Part shown: one piece after another, positions 17,558 through 25,234 of the stretch
How positions within the stretch are numbered: position 1 is the first letter of the stretch
Layout of the letters: every line of letters begins with the position of its first letter
Origin: Rhodanobacter sp. L36
Lineage (GTDB): Bacteria; Pseudomonadota; Gammaproteobacteria; Xanthomonadales; Rhodanobacteraceae
Length of the DNA stretch: 64,000 bases
Assembly (NCBI RefSeq): GCF_009765755.1
Contig: NZ_LMUV01000011.1
Span: 1,524,061 to 1,588,060, forward strand
Direction: 5' to 3'
Position numbers and translations under genes: made by a program
Notes under the pieces: model-generated
Told to the model about the DNA's origin: nothing
Database searches by the model: none
Seen by the model: the letters and a program-made list of their open reading frames with translations, nothing else

Positions 17558-18718
17558 ATGCTCGATGTCGCCAGTCACGGGGGAAGCGTCAAAAGGCTCG
17601 ATTGGGGCTTCCCGTTTCGTTCGATCCTTTACCGGGTCGCGCTGGCGTGCGCGTTGTTGTCGGGAATGGCGTGGTGTTCCGCGGCCACGGCCGGCGCGCT
17701 TTATCACTGCACCGGCGTGCAAGGCGAGATCGTCTACAGCAGCAGCACGGCGGGATATCACGACTGCAAGAAGATCAGCACGTTCGGCAGCGATGCGCCC
17801 CGTCGCCGGGTGAAGCCGCTGCTCAGCTCGCTCGTCAGGGTCGAAGGTTCGGTCGACACGACCGCGCGTGATATCGCCATGGACACTTCCATATCGACGT
17901 CACTGGCGCGCGTGCAGGGTTCGGCTGAAACCAGCGCGCGCGCGCTGGGCGATGTGCTCTTACAGCGCACATCGCTCGCATGGGTACGCGGTTCGGCCGA
18001 TACAACCGCGAAGCTGCCATTGGCGGCGGTCGGCGCGGGCACGCCCGGGCACTGGAGTTATCACGAGTCGCACAGCGGTGCGATCGCGCCGGTTGCGATG
18101 AACAACGACCCGGCCAGCCGCGTGTTGCGCGGCGCCGTGTACCGCATCGTGCGAGCTGATGGCAGCGTCGAATACACCAACCTGCCCTCGGTGAGCCAGA
18201 AGGGTCATTCGGTGACCATGTTGTTCAGTTATATCGCCGAGTGCCTGGCCTGCAACCTGCATTCGCCGATCCACTGGGGCAGCGTGTCGTTGAACCTTAC
18301 GGCGTATGCGGACGTGATCCGCGCGGCGAGCACGGAATACGGCGTGGACGAGGCGTTCCTGCGCGCGATCATCCACGCGGAAAGCGCGTTCAATCCACGC
18401 GCGATGTCGCTCAAGGGTGCTCAAGGGTTGATGCAGCTGATGCCATCCACGGCGAGCGACATGGGTGTGCTCGACGCGTTCAACACCGACCAGAACATTC
18501 GCGGCGGCGCGCGTTATCTCAGCCTGCTGCTGCATGACTTCAACGGCAACGAGCAACTCGCCGCCGCTGCGTACAACGCAGGTCCCGGCGCGGTGCAGCG
18601 TTACAGCGGCGTGCCGCCGTACGCGGAAACGCAGGTGTACGTGGTTCGCGTCGGTGCGTTGCGCAAGCGCTATGGCGCGGCGCTGCATCCGCCGCTGGCG
18701 GCGAGCGGTTCGAACTGA
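17558..18718 (+). CDS. Lytic transglycosylase (SLT domain) with DUF4124-like N-terminus and 24-residue tandem repeats
   Basis: A 386-residue exported protein that cleaves peptidoglycan glycan strands. The N-terminal hydrophobic segment (about residues 22-46) is a signal or anchor. Next comes a DUF4124-like segment (ALYHCTGVQGEIVYSS). Three consecutive 24-residue repeats beginning SLVRVEGS, SLARVQGS and SLAWVRGS follow (about 91-162). The C-terminal SLT domain has the catalytic Glu in IIHAESAFNPRAMS, then GAQGLMQLMP, GARYL and AAYNAGPGAV. A second short YRIVRADGSVEYTN segment before the SLT domain resembles another DUF4124 unit. It is convergent with the HtrA gene downstream. Confidence 0.93.
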   Translation: MLDVASHGGSVKRLDWGFPFRSILYRVALACALLSGMAWCSAATAGALYHCTGVQGEIVYSSSTAGYHDCKKISTFGSDAPRRRVKPLLSSLVRVEGSVDTTARDIAMDTSISTSLARVQGSAETSARALGDVLLQRTSLAWVRGSADTTAKLPLAAVGAGTPGHWSYHESHSGAIAPVAMNNDPASRVLRGAVYRIVRADGSVEYTNLPSVSQKGHSVTMLFSYIAECLACNLHSPIHWGSVSLNLTAYADVIRAASTEYGVDEAFLRAIIHAESAFNPRAMSLKGAQGLMQLMPSTASDMGVLDAFNTDQNIRGGARYLSLLLHDFNGNEQLAAAAYNAGPGAVQRYSGVPPYAETQVYVVRVGALRKRYGAALHPPLAASGSN

Positions 18719-18730
18719 CGAAACGCGTTT

Positions 18731-19915
18731 CTAGCCGTCGCTCGCGGCCGAGCTGGCACTCATCGTGGGCCGTTGTGCAAGCACGACGCTGACGTGAAAC
18801 GGACTGCCGTTGCGAAGACCGGAAACCTCCACCGTGCTGCCGGGCTTGAGCGACGCTTCGCGACGACGCAGGTCCGCCGGATCGCGAATGTCGTCATCAC
18901 CGATGCGCAGCAATACATCGTGCGGCAGGATGCCGACCTGCGCACCCGGGCCGCCGGGATAGACGTCCGTCACCTGCACGCCGCGCGCCGCCGCGGGCAG
19001 TCCACTGTTGGCCGGAACGGGAACGAAGGTGTAGTCGACACCGAGCCAGCCACGCACTACATGGCCGGTGGTGATGAGTTGATCGAGAACCTTTTGCGCC
19101 GTTGCCACCGGGATAGCGAAGCCGATGCCTTCAGCATTGGCGGCCTGGCCTTTGCCGATCAGCAAGGCGTTGATGCCGACCAGTTCGCCCTGCGTGTTGA
19201 TCAGTGCGCCGCCGGAGTTGCCAAGGTTGATCGCAGCATCGGTCTGGATGAAATCTTCCGCGCTTGAGCTGTTCAACTGGCGGCCGATGGTGCTCACGAT
19301 GCCCATGGTCACGGTCTGGTTGAGTCCGAAAGGATTGCCGATCGCCAGCACGACATCGCCGACGCGCAGCAGCGATTGATCGCCCAGATGAATCGCTGGA
19401 AGGTTGGTTGCGTCGATGCGCAGGACGGCTAGATCGGTTTCCTCGTCCGCGCCCACCAGCGTCGCCTTCGCGACGCGCCCGTCGTAGAGCAGGGTCTGGA
19501 TGTCTTCGGCTTGGGCGATCACGTGGTAATTCGTCAGTACGTACCCTTGCCCTCGCGCGCTGACGATCACGCCGGAGCCGAGTGTCTGCTCGCGATGCTG
19601 ATAGGTCGTGGGCTGGCCGCCGAAGAGTTGTTGCAATGTCGGATCGGTGTACATCTGGATCGCCGGCTCGTTGACGATCTTGTTGGCGTAGATGTTCACC
19701 ACCGATGGCGCTGCCGCCGCCACCGCGTCGGCGTAAGAAACCGGGCCGGCTCCGACATGGGCGGTTAAGATCGCGGCAGGCGTCGAATGCAACCCGAAGC
19801 GCGCGCGCAGGCGTTCTCCACTTCCCGGCCAGAACAGGCTGACCACGAACGCGACCGCCAGCCCGAGAACGACGAAGCGGGCGATGAAGGCAAAAGTGCC
19901 GGCGGCATGTTTCAT
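18731..19915 (-). CDS. HtrA-family serine protease, DegS-like (one PDZ domain)
   Basis: A 394-residue protease with one N-terminal membrane segment (FIARFVVLGLAVAFVVSLFW), so it is anchored in the inner membrane facing the periplasm. The catalytic triad is visible: His in VLTNYHVIAQ, Asp in DEETDLAVLRID and Ser in NLGNSGGALIN. One PDZ domain follows (RGWLGVDYTFVPVP to about residue 375). This single-PDZ, membrane-anchored layout matches DegS, which senses misfolded outer-membrane proteins and starts RseA cleavage. DegQ/DegP proteins have two PDZ domains. It is divergent from petA. Confidence 0.92.
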   Translation of the reverse strand: MKHAAGTFAFIARFVVLGLAVAFVVSLFWPGSGERLRARFGLHSTPAAILTAHVGAGPVSYADAVAAAAPSVVNIYANKIVNEPAIQMYTDPTLQQLFGGQPTTYQHREQTLGSGVIVSARGQGYVLTNYHVIAQAEDIQTLLYDGRVAKATLVGADEETDLAVLRIDATNLPAIHLGDQSLLRVGDVVLAIGNPFGLNQTVTMGIVSTIGRQLNSSSAEDFIQTDAAINLGNSGGALINTQGELVGINALLIGKGQAANAEGIGFAIPVATAQKVLDQLITTGHVVRGWLGVDYTFVPVPANSGLPAAARGVQVTDVYPGGPGAQVGILPHDVLLRIGDDDIRDPADLRRREASLKPGSTVEVSGLRNGSPFHVSVVLAQRPTMSASSAASDG

Positions 19916-19992
19916 GTCGAAAAGGGAAATCCGGCTGTCGTGGCGAGTGGTGCGGGGCGATGGCGTTGCTCGCGCCCGGTGTTGCGGTTTTA

Positions 19993-20021
19993 TTGTACGG
20001 GCCAGGGCCTGACGCTACACT
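19993..20021 (+). promoter_or_regulatory. Sigma-70-type promoter for petABC
   Basis: TTGTAC and TACACT are separated by exactly 17 bases. The -10 lies 65 bases before the petA ATG in the divergent petA/htrA region. It is a good match to the consensus, though untested. Confidence 0.65.
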
Positions 20022-20085
20022 AACGCGATTTTTGCGGGGCCCAAAACCCCACCATGCATTGCAAGTACAAGTACCGGAGAGCCTG

Positions 20086-20682
20086 ATGGCGAACGAAGTC
20101 GTCGATCACGGCCGCCGCCGTTTCCTTACAGCAACCACCGCGGTGGTTGGTGGTCTGGGAATCGTGTCGGCAGCTGTGCCCTTCATCAAGTCGTGGGAAC
20201 CCAGCGCGCGCGCCAAGGCCGCTGGTGCTCCGGTTACGCAGTCGCTGAAAAAGATCGAGGCCGGTCAGCAGCTGATCGTCGGCTGGCGCAGCCTGCCGGT
20301 GTTCATCGTCAACCGCACGCCGGCGCAGCTCGCGGTATTGCCAGCGCAGGACACGCGGCTGGTCGATCCGAAATCGACCGTTGACCAGCAGCCCAAGTAC
20401 GCACAGAACGGCACCCGATCGATCAAGCCGGAATGGCTGGTGATGGTCGGCATCTGCACGCACCTGGGTTGCGTGCCGGGCTATGTCGGCGAAATGAAAC
20501 CCGAACCGTTCGATCCGAACTGGCAGGGCGGCTACTACTGCCCGTGCCACCATTCGCGCTATGACATGGCGGGCCGCGTGTATCAGGGCGTGCCGGCACC
20601 GAAGAACATGCAGATTCCCCCGTACAACTTCATCGACGACACGACCATCCAGATTGGCGTGGATCCGAAGGGGGCTGCGTAA
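20086..20682 (+). CDS. petA: Ubiquinol-cytochrome c reductase, Rieske iron-sulfur subunit
   Basis: A 198-residue Rieske protein of cytochrome bc1. The ATG at 20086 is preceded by GGAGA. The N-terminus has a twin-arginine-like HGRRRFLTAT followed by a membrane helix, as in bacterial Rieske proteins exported folded by Tat. The 2Fe-2S ligands are in CTHLGC and CPCHHS. It transfers electrons from ubiquinol to cytochrome c1. The stop codon overlaps the petB start (TAATG), so the operon is tightly coupled. Confidence 0.97.
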   Translation: MANEVVDHGRRRFLTATTAVVGGLGIVSAAVPFIKSWEPSARAKAAGAPVTQSLKKIEAGQQLIVGWRSLPVFIVNRTPAQLAVLPAQDTRLVDPKSTVDQQPKYAQNGTRSIKPEWLVMVGICTHLGCVPGYVGEMKPEPFDPNWQGGYYCPCHHSRYDMAGRVYQGVPAPKNMQIPPYNFIDDTTIQIGVDPKGAA

Positions 20683-21983
20683 TGGCCAACGTATTCACCA
20701 ACATCGGCGACTGGGTCAACGAGCGTGCACCGGGCCTGATGCCCATGTACCGCACGCACATGACCGAGTATTACGCGCCGAAGAATTTCAACCTCTGGTA
20801 TTACTTCGGTTCGCTGGCGTTGCTGGTGTTGGTTAACCAGATCGTCACCGGCATCTTCCTCACCATGAACTACAACCCGAGCGCGGCGGGAGCCTTCGAC
20901 TCGGTGCAGTACATCATGCGTGACGTGGAGTGGGGCTGGCTGATCCGTTACATGCATTCCACCGGCGCCTCGCTGTTCTTCATCGTGGTGTTCCTGCACA
21001 TGTTCCGCGGCATCATGTACGGCTCGTACAAGAAGCCACGGGAACTGGTGTGGCTGCTCGGCATGCTGATCTTCCTGGTGTTGATGGCGGAAGCGTTCAT
21101 GGGCTACGTGCTGCCGTGGGGCAACATGTCGTTCTGGGGCGCGAAGGTGATCGTCTCCCTGTTCGGCACGATTCCGAAAATTGGCGGCGCACTGGTCGAG
21201 TGGATCATGGGCGACTTCCTGCCCGCCGACGCCACGCTCAACCGCTTCTTCGCGTTGCACGTGATCGCACTACCGCTGGTGTTGCTGTTATTGGTTGTGC
21301 TGCATATCGCCGCGCTGCATGAGGTGGGCTCGAACAACCCGGACGGCGTGGAAATCAAGAAAGGCCCCAAGGGCAATCGCTGGGATGCGCTGAAGCCGAC
21401 CGACGGTATTCCGTTCCATCCGTATTACACGGTGAAGGATCTGGTCGGCGTGGGCTTTTTCCTCCTGATCGCCGCGTTCATCATCTTCTTTGCGCCGACG
21501 TTTGGCGGGTGGTTCCTAGAGCACGACAACTCGATCATGGCCAACAACCTGGTCACGCCGGCCGAGATCAAGCCTGTCTGGTACTTCACACCGTTCTACG
21601 CGATCGTGCGGATGATCCCGTCGTTCCTGGGTCAGGCATTCTGGGGCGTGCTGGCAATGTTTGGCGCGATCGCCGTGCTGTTCTTCATGCCCTGGATCGA
21701 TCGCGGCAAGGTCAAGTCGATCCGCTATCGCGGCACCGGCTACAAAGTGAGCCTGGGGTTGTTCGTGGTGGCGTTCCTCGGTCTGGGTGCGGTCGGCGCC
21801 GGTGTTACCGCCGAGGTCATTCCCGAGTGGTTTGGCAACGTCGACCTGACGTTCTGGGAAAACCTGTTCGGTCGTGTGATGACCATCATTTATTTCGGCT
21901 TCTTCGTGTTTCTGTGGGCCTACACGTACTTCGGCTGGGAGAAGACCAAGCCGGTTCCGGATCGGGTGACGGTGCATGACTAA
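20682..21983 (+). CDS. petB: Cytochrome b subunit of the bc1 complex
   Basis: A 433-residue full-length cytochrome b with eight to nine hydrophobic helices. Recognizable blocks are RYMHSTGASLFFIVVFLHMF with heme-ligand His residues, GYVLPWGNMSFWGAKV at the quinone site, and RFFALHVIALPLVL for the second pair of ligands. PVWYFTPFYAIVR near residue 300 corresponds to the PEWYF-type Qo motif, with the Glu replaced by Val. It starts at the petA stop and overlaps petC by eight bases. Confidence 0.97.
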   Translation: MANVFTNIGDWVNERAPGLMPMYRTHMTEYYAPKNFNLWYYFGSLALLVLVNQIVTGIFLTMNYNPSAAGAFDSVQYIMRDVEWGWLIRYMHSTGASLFFIVVFLHMFRGIMYGSYKKPRELVWLLGMLIFLVLMAEAFMGYVLPWGNMSFWGAKVIVSLFGTIPKIGGALVEWIMGDFLPADATLNRFFALHVIALPLVLLLLVVLHIAALHEVGSNNPDGVEIKKGPKGNRWDALKPTDGIPFHPYYTVKDLVGVGFFLLIAAFIIFFAPTFGGWFLEHDNSIMANNLVTPAEIKPVWYFTPFYAIVRMIPSFLGQAFWGVLAMFGAIAVLFFMPWIDRGKVKSIRYRGTGYKVSLGLFVVAFLGLGAVGAGVTAEVIPEWFGNVDLTFWENLFGRVMTIIYFGFFVFLWAYTYFGWEKTKPVPDRVTVHD

Positions 21984-22746
21984 GCGGCAGAACTTGATGA
22001 AACGGGGATCCCTGATGAAGCAATTCCTGCCATCGCTGGCGCTCGCGCTCGGCCTGTTGGCGAGCACGATTCCTGCGCATGCGGAAGAGGGGCACGGCTT
22101 GATGGCGTCCGGCTCCAGCGTGCGCGATCAGGCGGCGTTGCAGCGTGGCGCCAAGTTGTTCTTCAACTATTGCGTCGGCTGTCATTCGCTGAAGTACCTG
22201 CGCTATTCGCGCATTGGGGACGACCTCGGCCTGTCCCAGCAGGAGGTCATGCAGAACTTTGACCTCACCGGCGCGAGGTTCGACGATCCGGTGATTTCGC
22301 CGATGCCGTCCGAATCCGCCGCCACCTGGTTCGGCAAGGCACCGCCGGATCTCTCGCTCGAAGTCAGCGCCAAGGGTGCGGATTGGGTTTACACGTATCT
22401 CAATTCGTTCTACCTCGACCCGCACAGCCCGATCGGCTGGAACAACACGGCACTGCCGAATGCCGCCATGCCGTTCCCGTTGTGGGAATTGCAGGGCACG
22501 CAGACCGCGGTGATGAAGTCGGGCAGCAGCGATGAAGTGGAAAAGCTGCAGCTGGCGCATCAGGGCAAGCTGACGCCGGAGCAGTTCCAGCAGGCGACGC
22601 GCGACCTGACGAGTTTCCTCCAATACGCCTCCGAGCCGGCGGCCCTGCAGCGTGAGCACTATGGCATCTGGGTGGTGCTGTTCCTGGCCCTGTTTACCTT
22701 GCTGGCCTATGTGCTCAAAAAGGAATATTGGAAAGACGTCCACTGA
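21976..22746 (+). CDS. petC: Cytochrome c1 of the bc1 complex
   Basis: A cytochrome c1 of about 243-256 residues. In-frame ATGs at 21976, 21997 and 22015 are possible; the last gives the neatest signal peptide (MKQFLPSLALALGLLASTIP). The heme site is CVGCHS, with a Met ligand likely in NAAMPFPLW. A C-terminal membrane anchor (GIWVVLFLALFTLLAYVL) ends in a lysine-containing tail. It completes petABC. sspAB follow, the usual gammaproteobacterial order. Confidence 0.95.
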   Translation: MTKRQNLMKRGSLMKQFLPSLALALGLLASTIPAHAEEGHGLMASGSSVRDQAALQRGAKLFFNYCVGCHSLKYLRYSRIGDDLGLSQQEVMQNFDLTGARFDDPVISPMPSESAATWFGKAPPDLSLEVSAKGADWVYTYLNSFYLDPHSPIGWNNTALPNAAMPFPLWELQGTQTAVMKSGSSDEVEKLQLAHQGKLTPEQFQQATRDLTSFLQYASEPAALQREHYGIWVVLFLALFTLLAYVLKKEYWKDVH

Positions 22747-22817
22747 TACGGATGGCATTATCCGGATGCGGCGGCCAAGAGCCGCCGCATCCGTCTCACC
22801 GATGGGGGTAACCGCGC

Positions 22818-23456
22818 ATGGTTCAAAGCGCTCGCTCGCGTGCCGTACTGACGCTCTACACCACAGCCGATGACATCCAGTGTCATCGCGCTCGACTGGT
22901 AATGGCCGCCAAAGGCGTCAGCTATGAACGGGTACTGGTCGATCCGGCCAAGCCGCCGGAAGACCTGGTCGATCTCAATCCTTATGTCAGCACTCCGACG
23001 CTGGTTGACCGGGACCTCACCCTGTTCGATACGTCGGTGGTCTGCGAATACCTCGACGAGCGCTATCCGCATCCGCCGCTGATGCCGATCGATCCGCAAT
23101 CGCGTGCACGCTTGCGCGTGGCCGCCGTGCGCATCGAGAAAGACTGGCTGCCGCAGGTCGATATCATCCGCGCGGGAGGCCGTACGGCCGACGCTGCGCG
23201 CAAGCGCCTGCGCGAGCATCTGCTCACCACGCTGCCGCTGTTCAAGGCTTCGAAGTTCTTCCTGAATCCGGAAATGAGCTTGGCCGATTGCCTCGTGGCG
23301 CCTGTGATCTGGCGGTTGCCGTGGCTCGGTGTCGATCTGGGTCGCGAAGGCAAGCCGATCGTCGATTACGGCGAGCGTTTGTTTCACAGTCAGGGTTTTG
23401 CGCGCAGCATGACCGATCAAGAAAAGGCCATGCGACAAACCCATGAGTACGAATGA
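22818..23456 (+). CDS. sspA: Stringent starvation protein A
   Basis: A 212-residue glutathione-S-transferase-fold protein without catalytic use of glutathione. It binds RNA polymerase in stationary phase and under acid stress. The N-terminal thioredoxin-like region (LTLYTTADDIQCHRARLV, then STPTLVDRDLTLFDTSVVCE) and the helical C-terminal domain match SspA. It follows petC by 71 bases and overlaps sspB by 14 bases, so it is probably co-expressed with both. Confidence 0.95.
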   Translation: MVQSARSRAVLTLYTTADDIQCHRARLVMAAKGVSYERVLVDPAKPPEDLVDLNPYVSTPTLVDRDLTLFDTSVVCEYLDERYPHPPLMPIDPQSRARLRVAAVRIEKDWLPQVDIIRAGGRTADAARKRLREHLLTTLPLFKASKFFLNPEMSLADCLVAPVIWRLPWLGVDLGREGKPIVDYGERLFHSQGFARSMTDQEKAMRQTHEYE

Positions 23457-23892
23457 AAGCACGTCGATGAGTTCCAACCGCCCGTACCTTCTGCGGGCGA
23501 TCTACGACTGGATCAGCGACAACAACCTGACGCCTTATGTGCTGGTCGATGCCGGCTTTGAAGGTGTGCGCGTGCCGCCGCAGGTGATCAAGAACGGTCA
23601 GGTCGTGCTCAACCTGGCCATGCGTGCAGTGGCCAACCTCGACCTCGGCAACGAGTGGATCAGTTTCCAGGCGCGGTTCTCCGGCGTCAGCCAGGCGATC
23701 CATATTCCGGTGCAGTCGGTACTCGCGCTGTACGCGCAGGAGAACGGTCAGGGAATGATGTTTCCGGCCGATGAAAGTGGCGACACACCGCCGTCGCCTG
23801 CGAGCGAACCGGGCGACGAACCGCCGCCGCGCAACGATGGTGGTGGCGACAAGCCAAAACGCGGTGCGCCGTTCCTGCGCGTGGTCAAGTAA
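23443..23892 (+). CDS. sspB: Stringent starvation protein B, ClpXP adaptor
   Basis: A 149-residue adaptor that delivers ssrA-tagged proteins to ClpXP. The N-terminal SspB fold (RPYLLRAIYDWISDNNLTPY) is followed by a flexible Pro/Asp/Ser linker from about residue 108. The protein ends in RGAPFLRVVK, the conserved ClpX-binding tail. Starts at 23443 or at Met9 (23467) are both usable. Confidence 0.96.
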   Translation: MSTNESTSMSSNRPYLLRAIYDWISDNNLTPYVLVDAGFEGVRVPPQVIKNGQVVLNLAMRAVANLDLGNEWISFQARFSGVSQAIHIPVQSVLALYAQENGQGMMFPADESGDTPPSPASEPGDEPPPRNDGGGDKPKRGAPFLRVVK

Positions 23893-23916
23893 CGCGCCGT
23901 CCACGCACAACCGGAA

Positions 23917-24327
23917 TCAGTGCGGTCGGTTATTGGTCTGACGCTGCCGATCGATCGGGACGACGTTGCTTGTGCTGGCCGTCGCCAGCAACGAGGCAAC
24001 AGCCTCTTGCGGTGAAACCAGTTTCACGGTCGGCAGGCTCAGACCGGTCATGGCGTTTCCGATCATCCACAGGCGACCCGGTTCGCGGTCGTCGCCATCG
24101 ATGCTCACGTCGAAACCATAGCAACGTTCGATCGCCTGCCATCCATTGACGCGGCGAAGACGCAGCGCGCGAAGGCCAACGGTTTCATCGAGCAACTGCA
24201 GTCCGTGCCGCTCGCATTGCCGCCGCGCTTCGCGCACGGCGCGGTCGCGTCCGGCGCTGAATTTCAGCCAGAGGCCAACGACCGCGCCGAGCAGCAGCAA
24301 CAGGAACAGCGTATGGAGATCGCTCAT
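23917..24327 (-). CDS. DUF3301 family membrane-anchored protein
   Basis: A 136-residue protein with one N-terminal helix (LHTLFLLLLLGAVVGLWLKF), then a cytoplasmic domain. ARRQCERHGLQLLDETVGL and LRRVNGWQAIERCYGFDVS are typical of the DUF3301 family. Its function is unknown. It lies between sspB (convergent) and nadC on the same strand, 49 bases after the nadC stop. Confidence 0.85.
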   Translation of the reverse strand: MSDLHTLFLLLLLGAVVGLWLKFSAGRDRAVREARRQCERHGLQLLDETVGLRALRLRRVNGWQAIERCYGFDVSIDGDDREPGRLWMIGNAMTGLSLPTVKLVSPQEAVASLLATASTSNVVPIDRQRQTNNRPH

Positions 24328-24376
24328 GCATGCAGTGTGTGGGCGCCAACCCCGCCGCGCAAGCGGCTCGGGGCGT

Positions 24377-25234
24377 CTAGTGCAACTGCAGCCGCAGTGA
24401 CAGATCGACGGCTCGCACGTGCTTGGTCAGCGCGCCGACGGAAATGAAATCGACGCCGGTGCGGGCGTATTCGGCAATCGTTTCCAGGTCCACATTGCCG
24501 GAAACTTCCAGCGGCACGCGCCCTGCCGTTTTCTGCACCGCTTCGCGCATCAGCGGGACGCTGAAGTTGTCCAGCATGATCCGGTCGACTTCTGCATCCA
24601 GCGCCCGTGAGAGCTCGTCGAGGTTTTCGACTTCGACTTCGAGCAGCAAATCGGGGTGAAGCCGGCGCGCGGCCTCCACTGCAGCAGCGATGCTGCCGGC
24701 AGCGATGATGTGGTTTTCCTTGACCAGGATGGCATCGTACAAACCGATGCGGTGGTTGAATCCACCGCCGCATCGCACCGCATATTTCTGCGCGAGCCGA
24801 AGTCCCGGAATGGTCTTGCGCGTATCCAGTACGCGCGTTTTCGTGCCAGCGACTGCAGCGACGTAACGCGCGGTGATGGTTGCAGTGCCCGAAAGCAGTT
24901 GAAGGAAATTGAGCGCCGAGCGTTCGGCACTCACCAACGCCCGCGCCGGTCCCGACAGCTTGCAGATAACGCTGCCAGCCGGAACTTTCTCACCATCGAG
25001 GGCAAGCCATTCGATGCGAACGGCGGAATCCATACTGCGAAAACACGCGTCGAACCACGCGGTACCCGCGATCACGGCGTCTTCCCTGCAGGTCAGTTCC
25101 GCCCGGGCGGCGGCGTTGGCGGGCAACAATTCGGCAGTGACATCGCCTGGACCCAGATCTTCGGCGAAGGCGCGATCGACATCGGCTCGAATCTGGTCGG
25201 CATTCGGCAATGCCGACGACAAATCGACACTCAT
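24377..25234 (-). CDS. nadC: Nicotinate-nucleotide pyrophosphorylase (quinolinate phosphoribosyltransferase)
   Basis: A 285-residue NadC that converts quinolinate and PRPP to nicotinate mononucleotide in de novo NAD synthesis. Typical blocks are ALNFLQLLSGTATITARYV, TRKTIPGLRLAQKYAVRCGG with substrate-binding basic residues, and ILVKENHI. The C-terminal barrel has VEVENLDEL and MLDNFS. The start overlaps the stop of the upstream DUF1631 gene by four bases. nadA and nadB are not in the window. Confidence 0.96.
   Translation of the reverse strand: MSVDLSSALPNADQIRADVDRAFAEDLGPGDVTAELLPANAAARAELTCREDAVIAGTAWFDACFRSMDSAVRIEWLALDGEKVPAGSVICKLSGPARALVSAERSALNFLQLLSGTATITARYVAAVAGTKTRVLDTRKTIPGLRLAQKYAVRCGGGFNHRIGLYDAILVKENHIIAAGSIAAAVEAARRLHPDLLLEVEVENLDELSRALDAEVDRIMLDNFSVPLMREAVQKTAGRVPLEVSGNVDLETIAEYARTGVDFISVGALTKHVRAVDLSLRLQLH

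Noticed and set aside
17820..18050. CRISPR-like array
   Set aside because: The regular 72-base spacing is a coding repeat inside the lytic transglycosylase frame, with only three diverged copies and no spacers.
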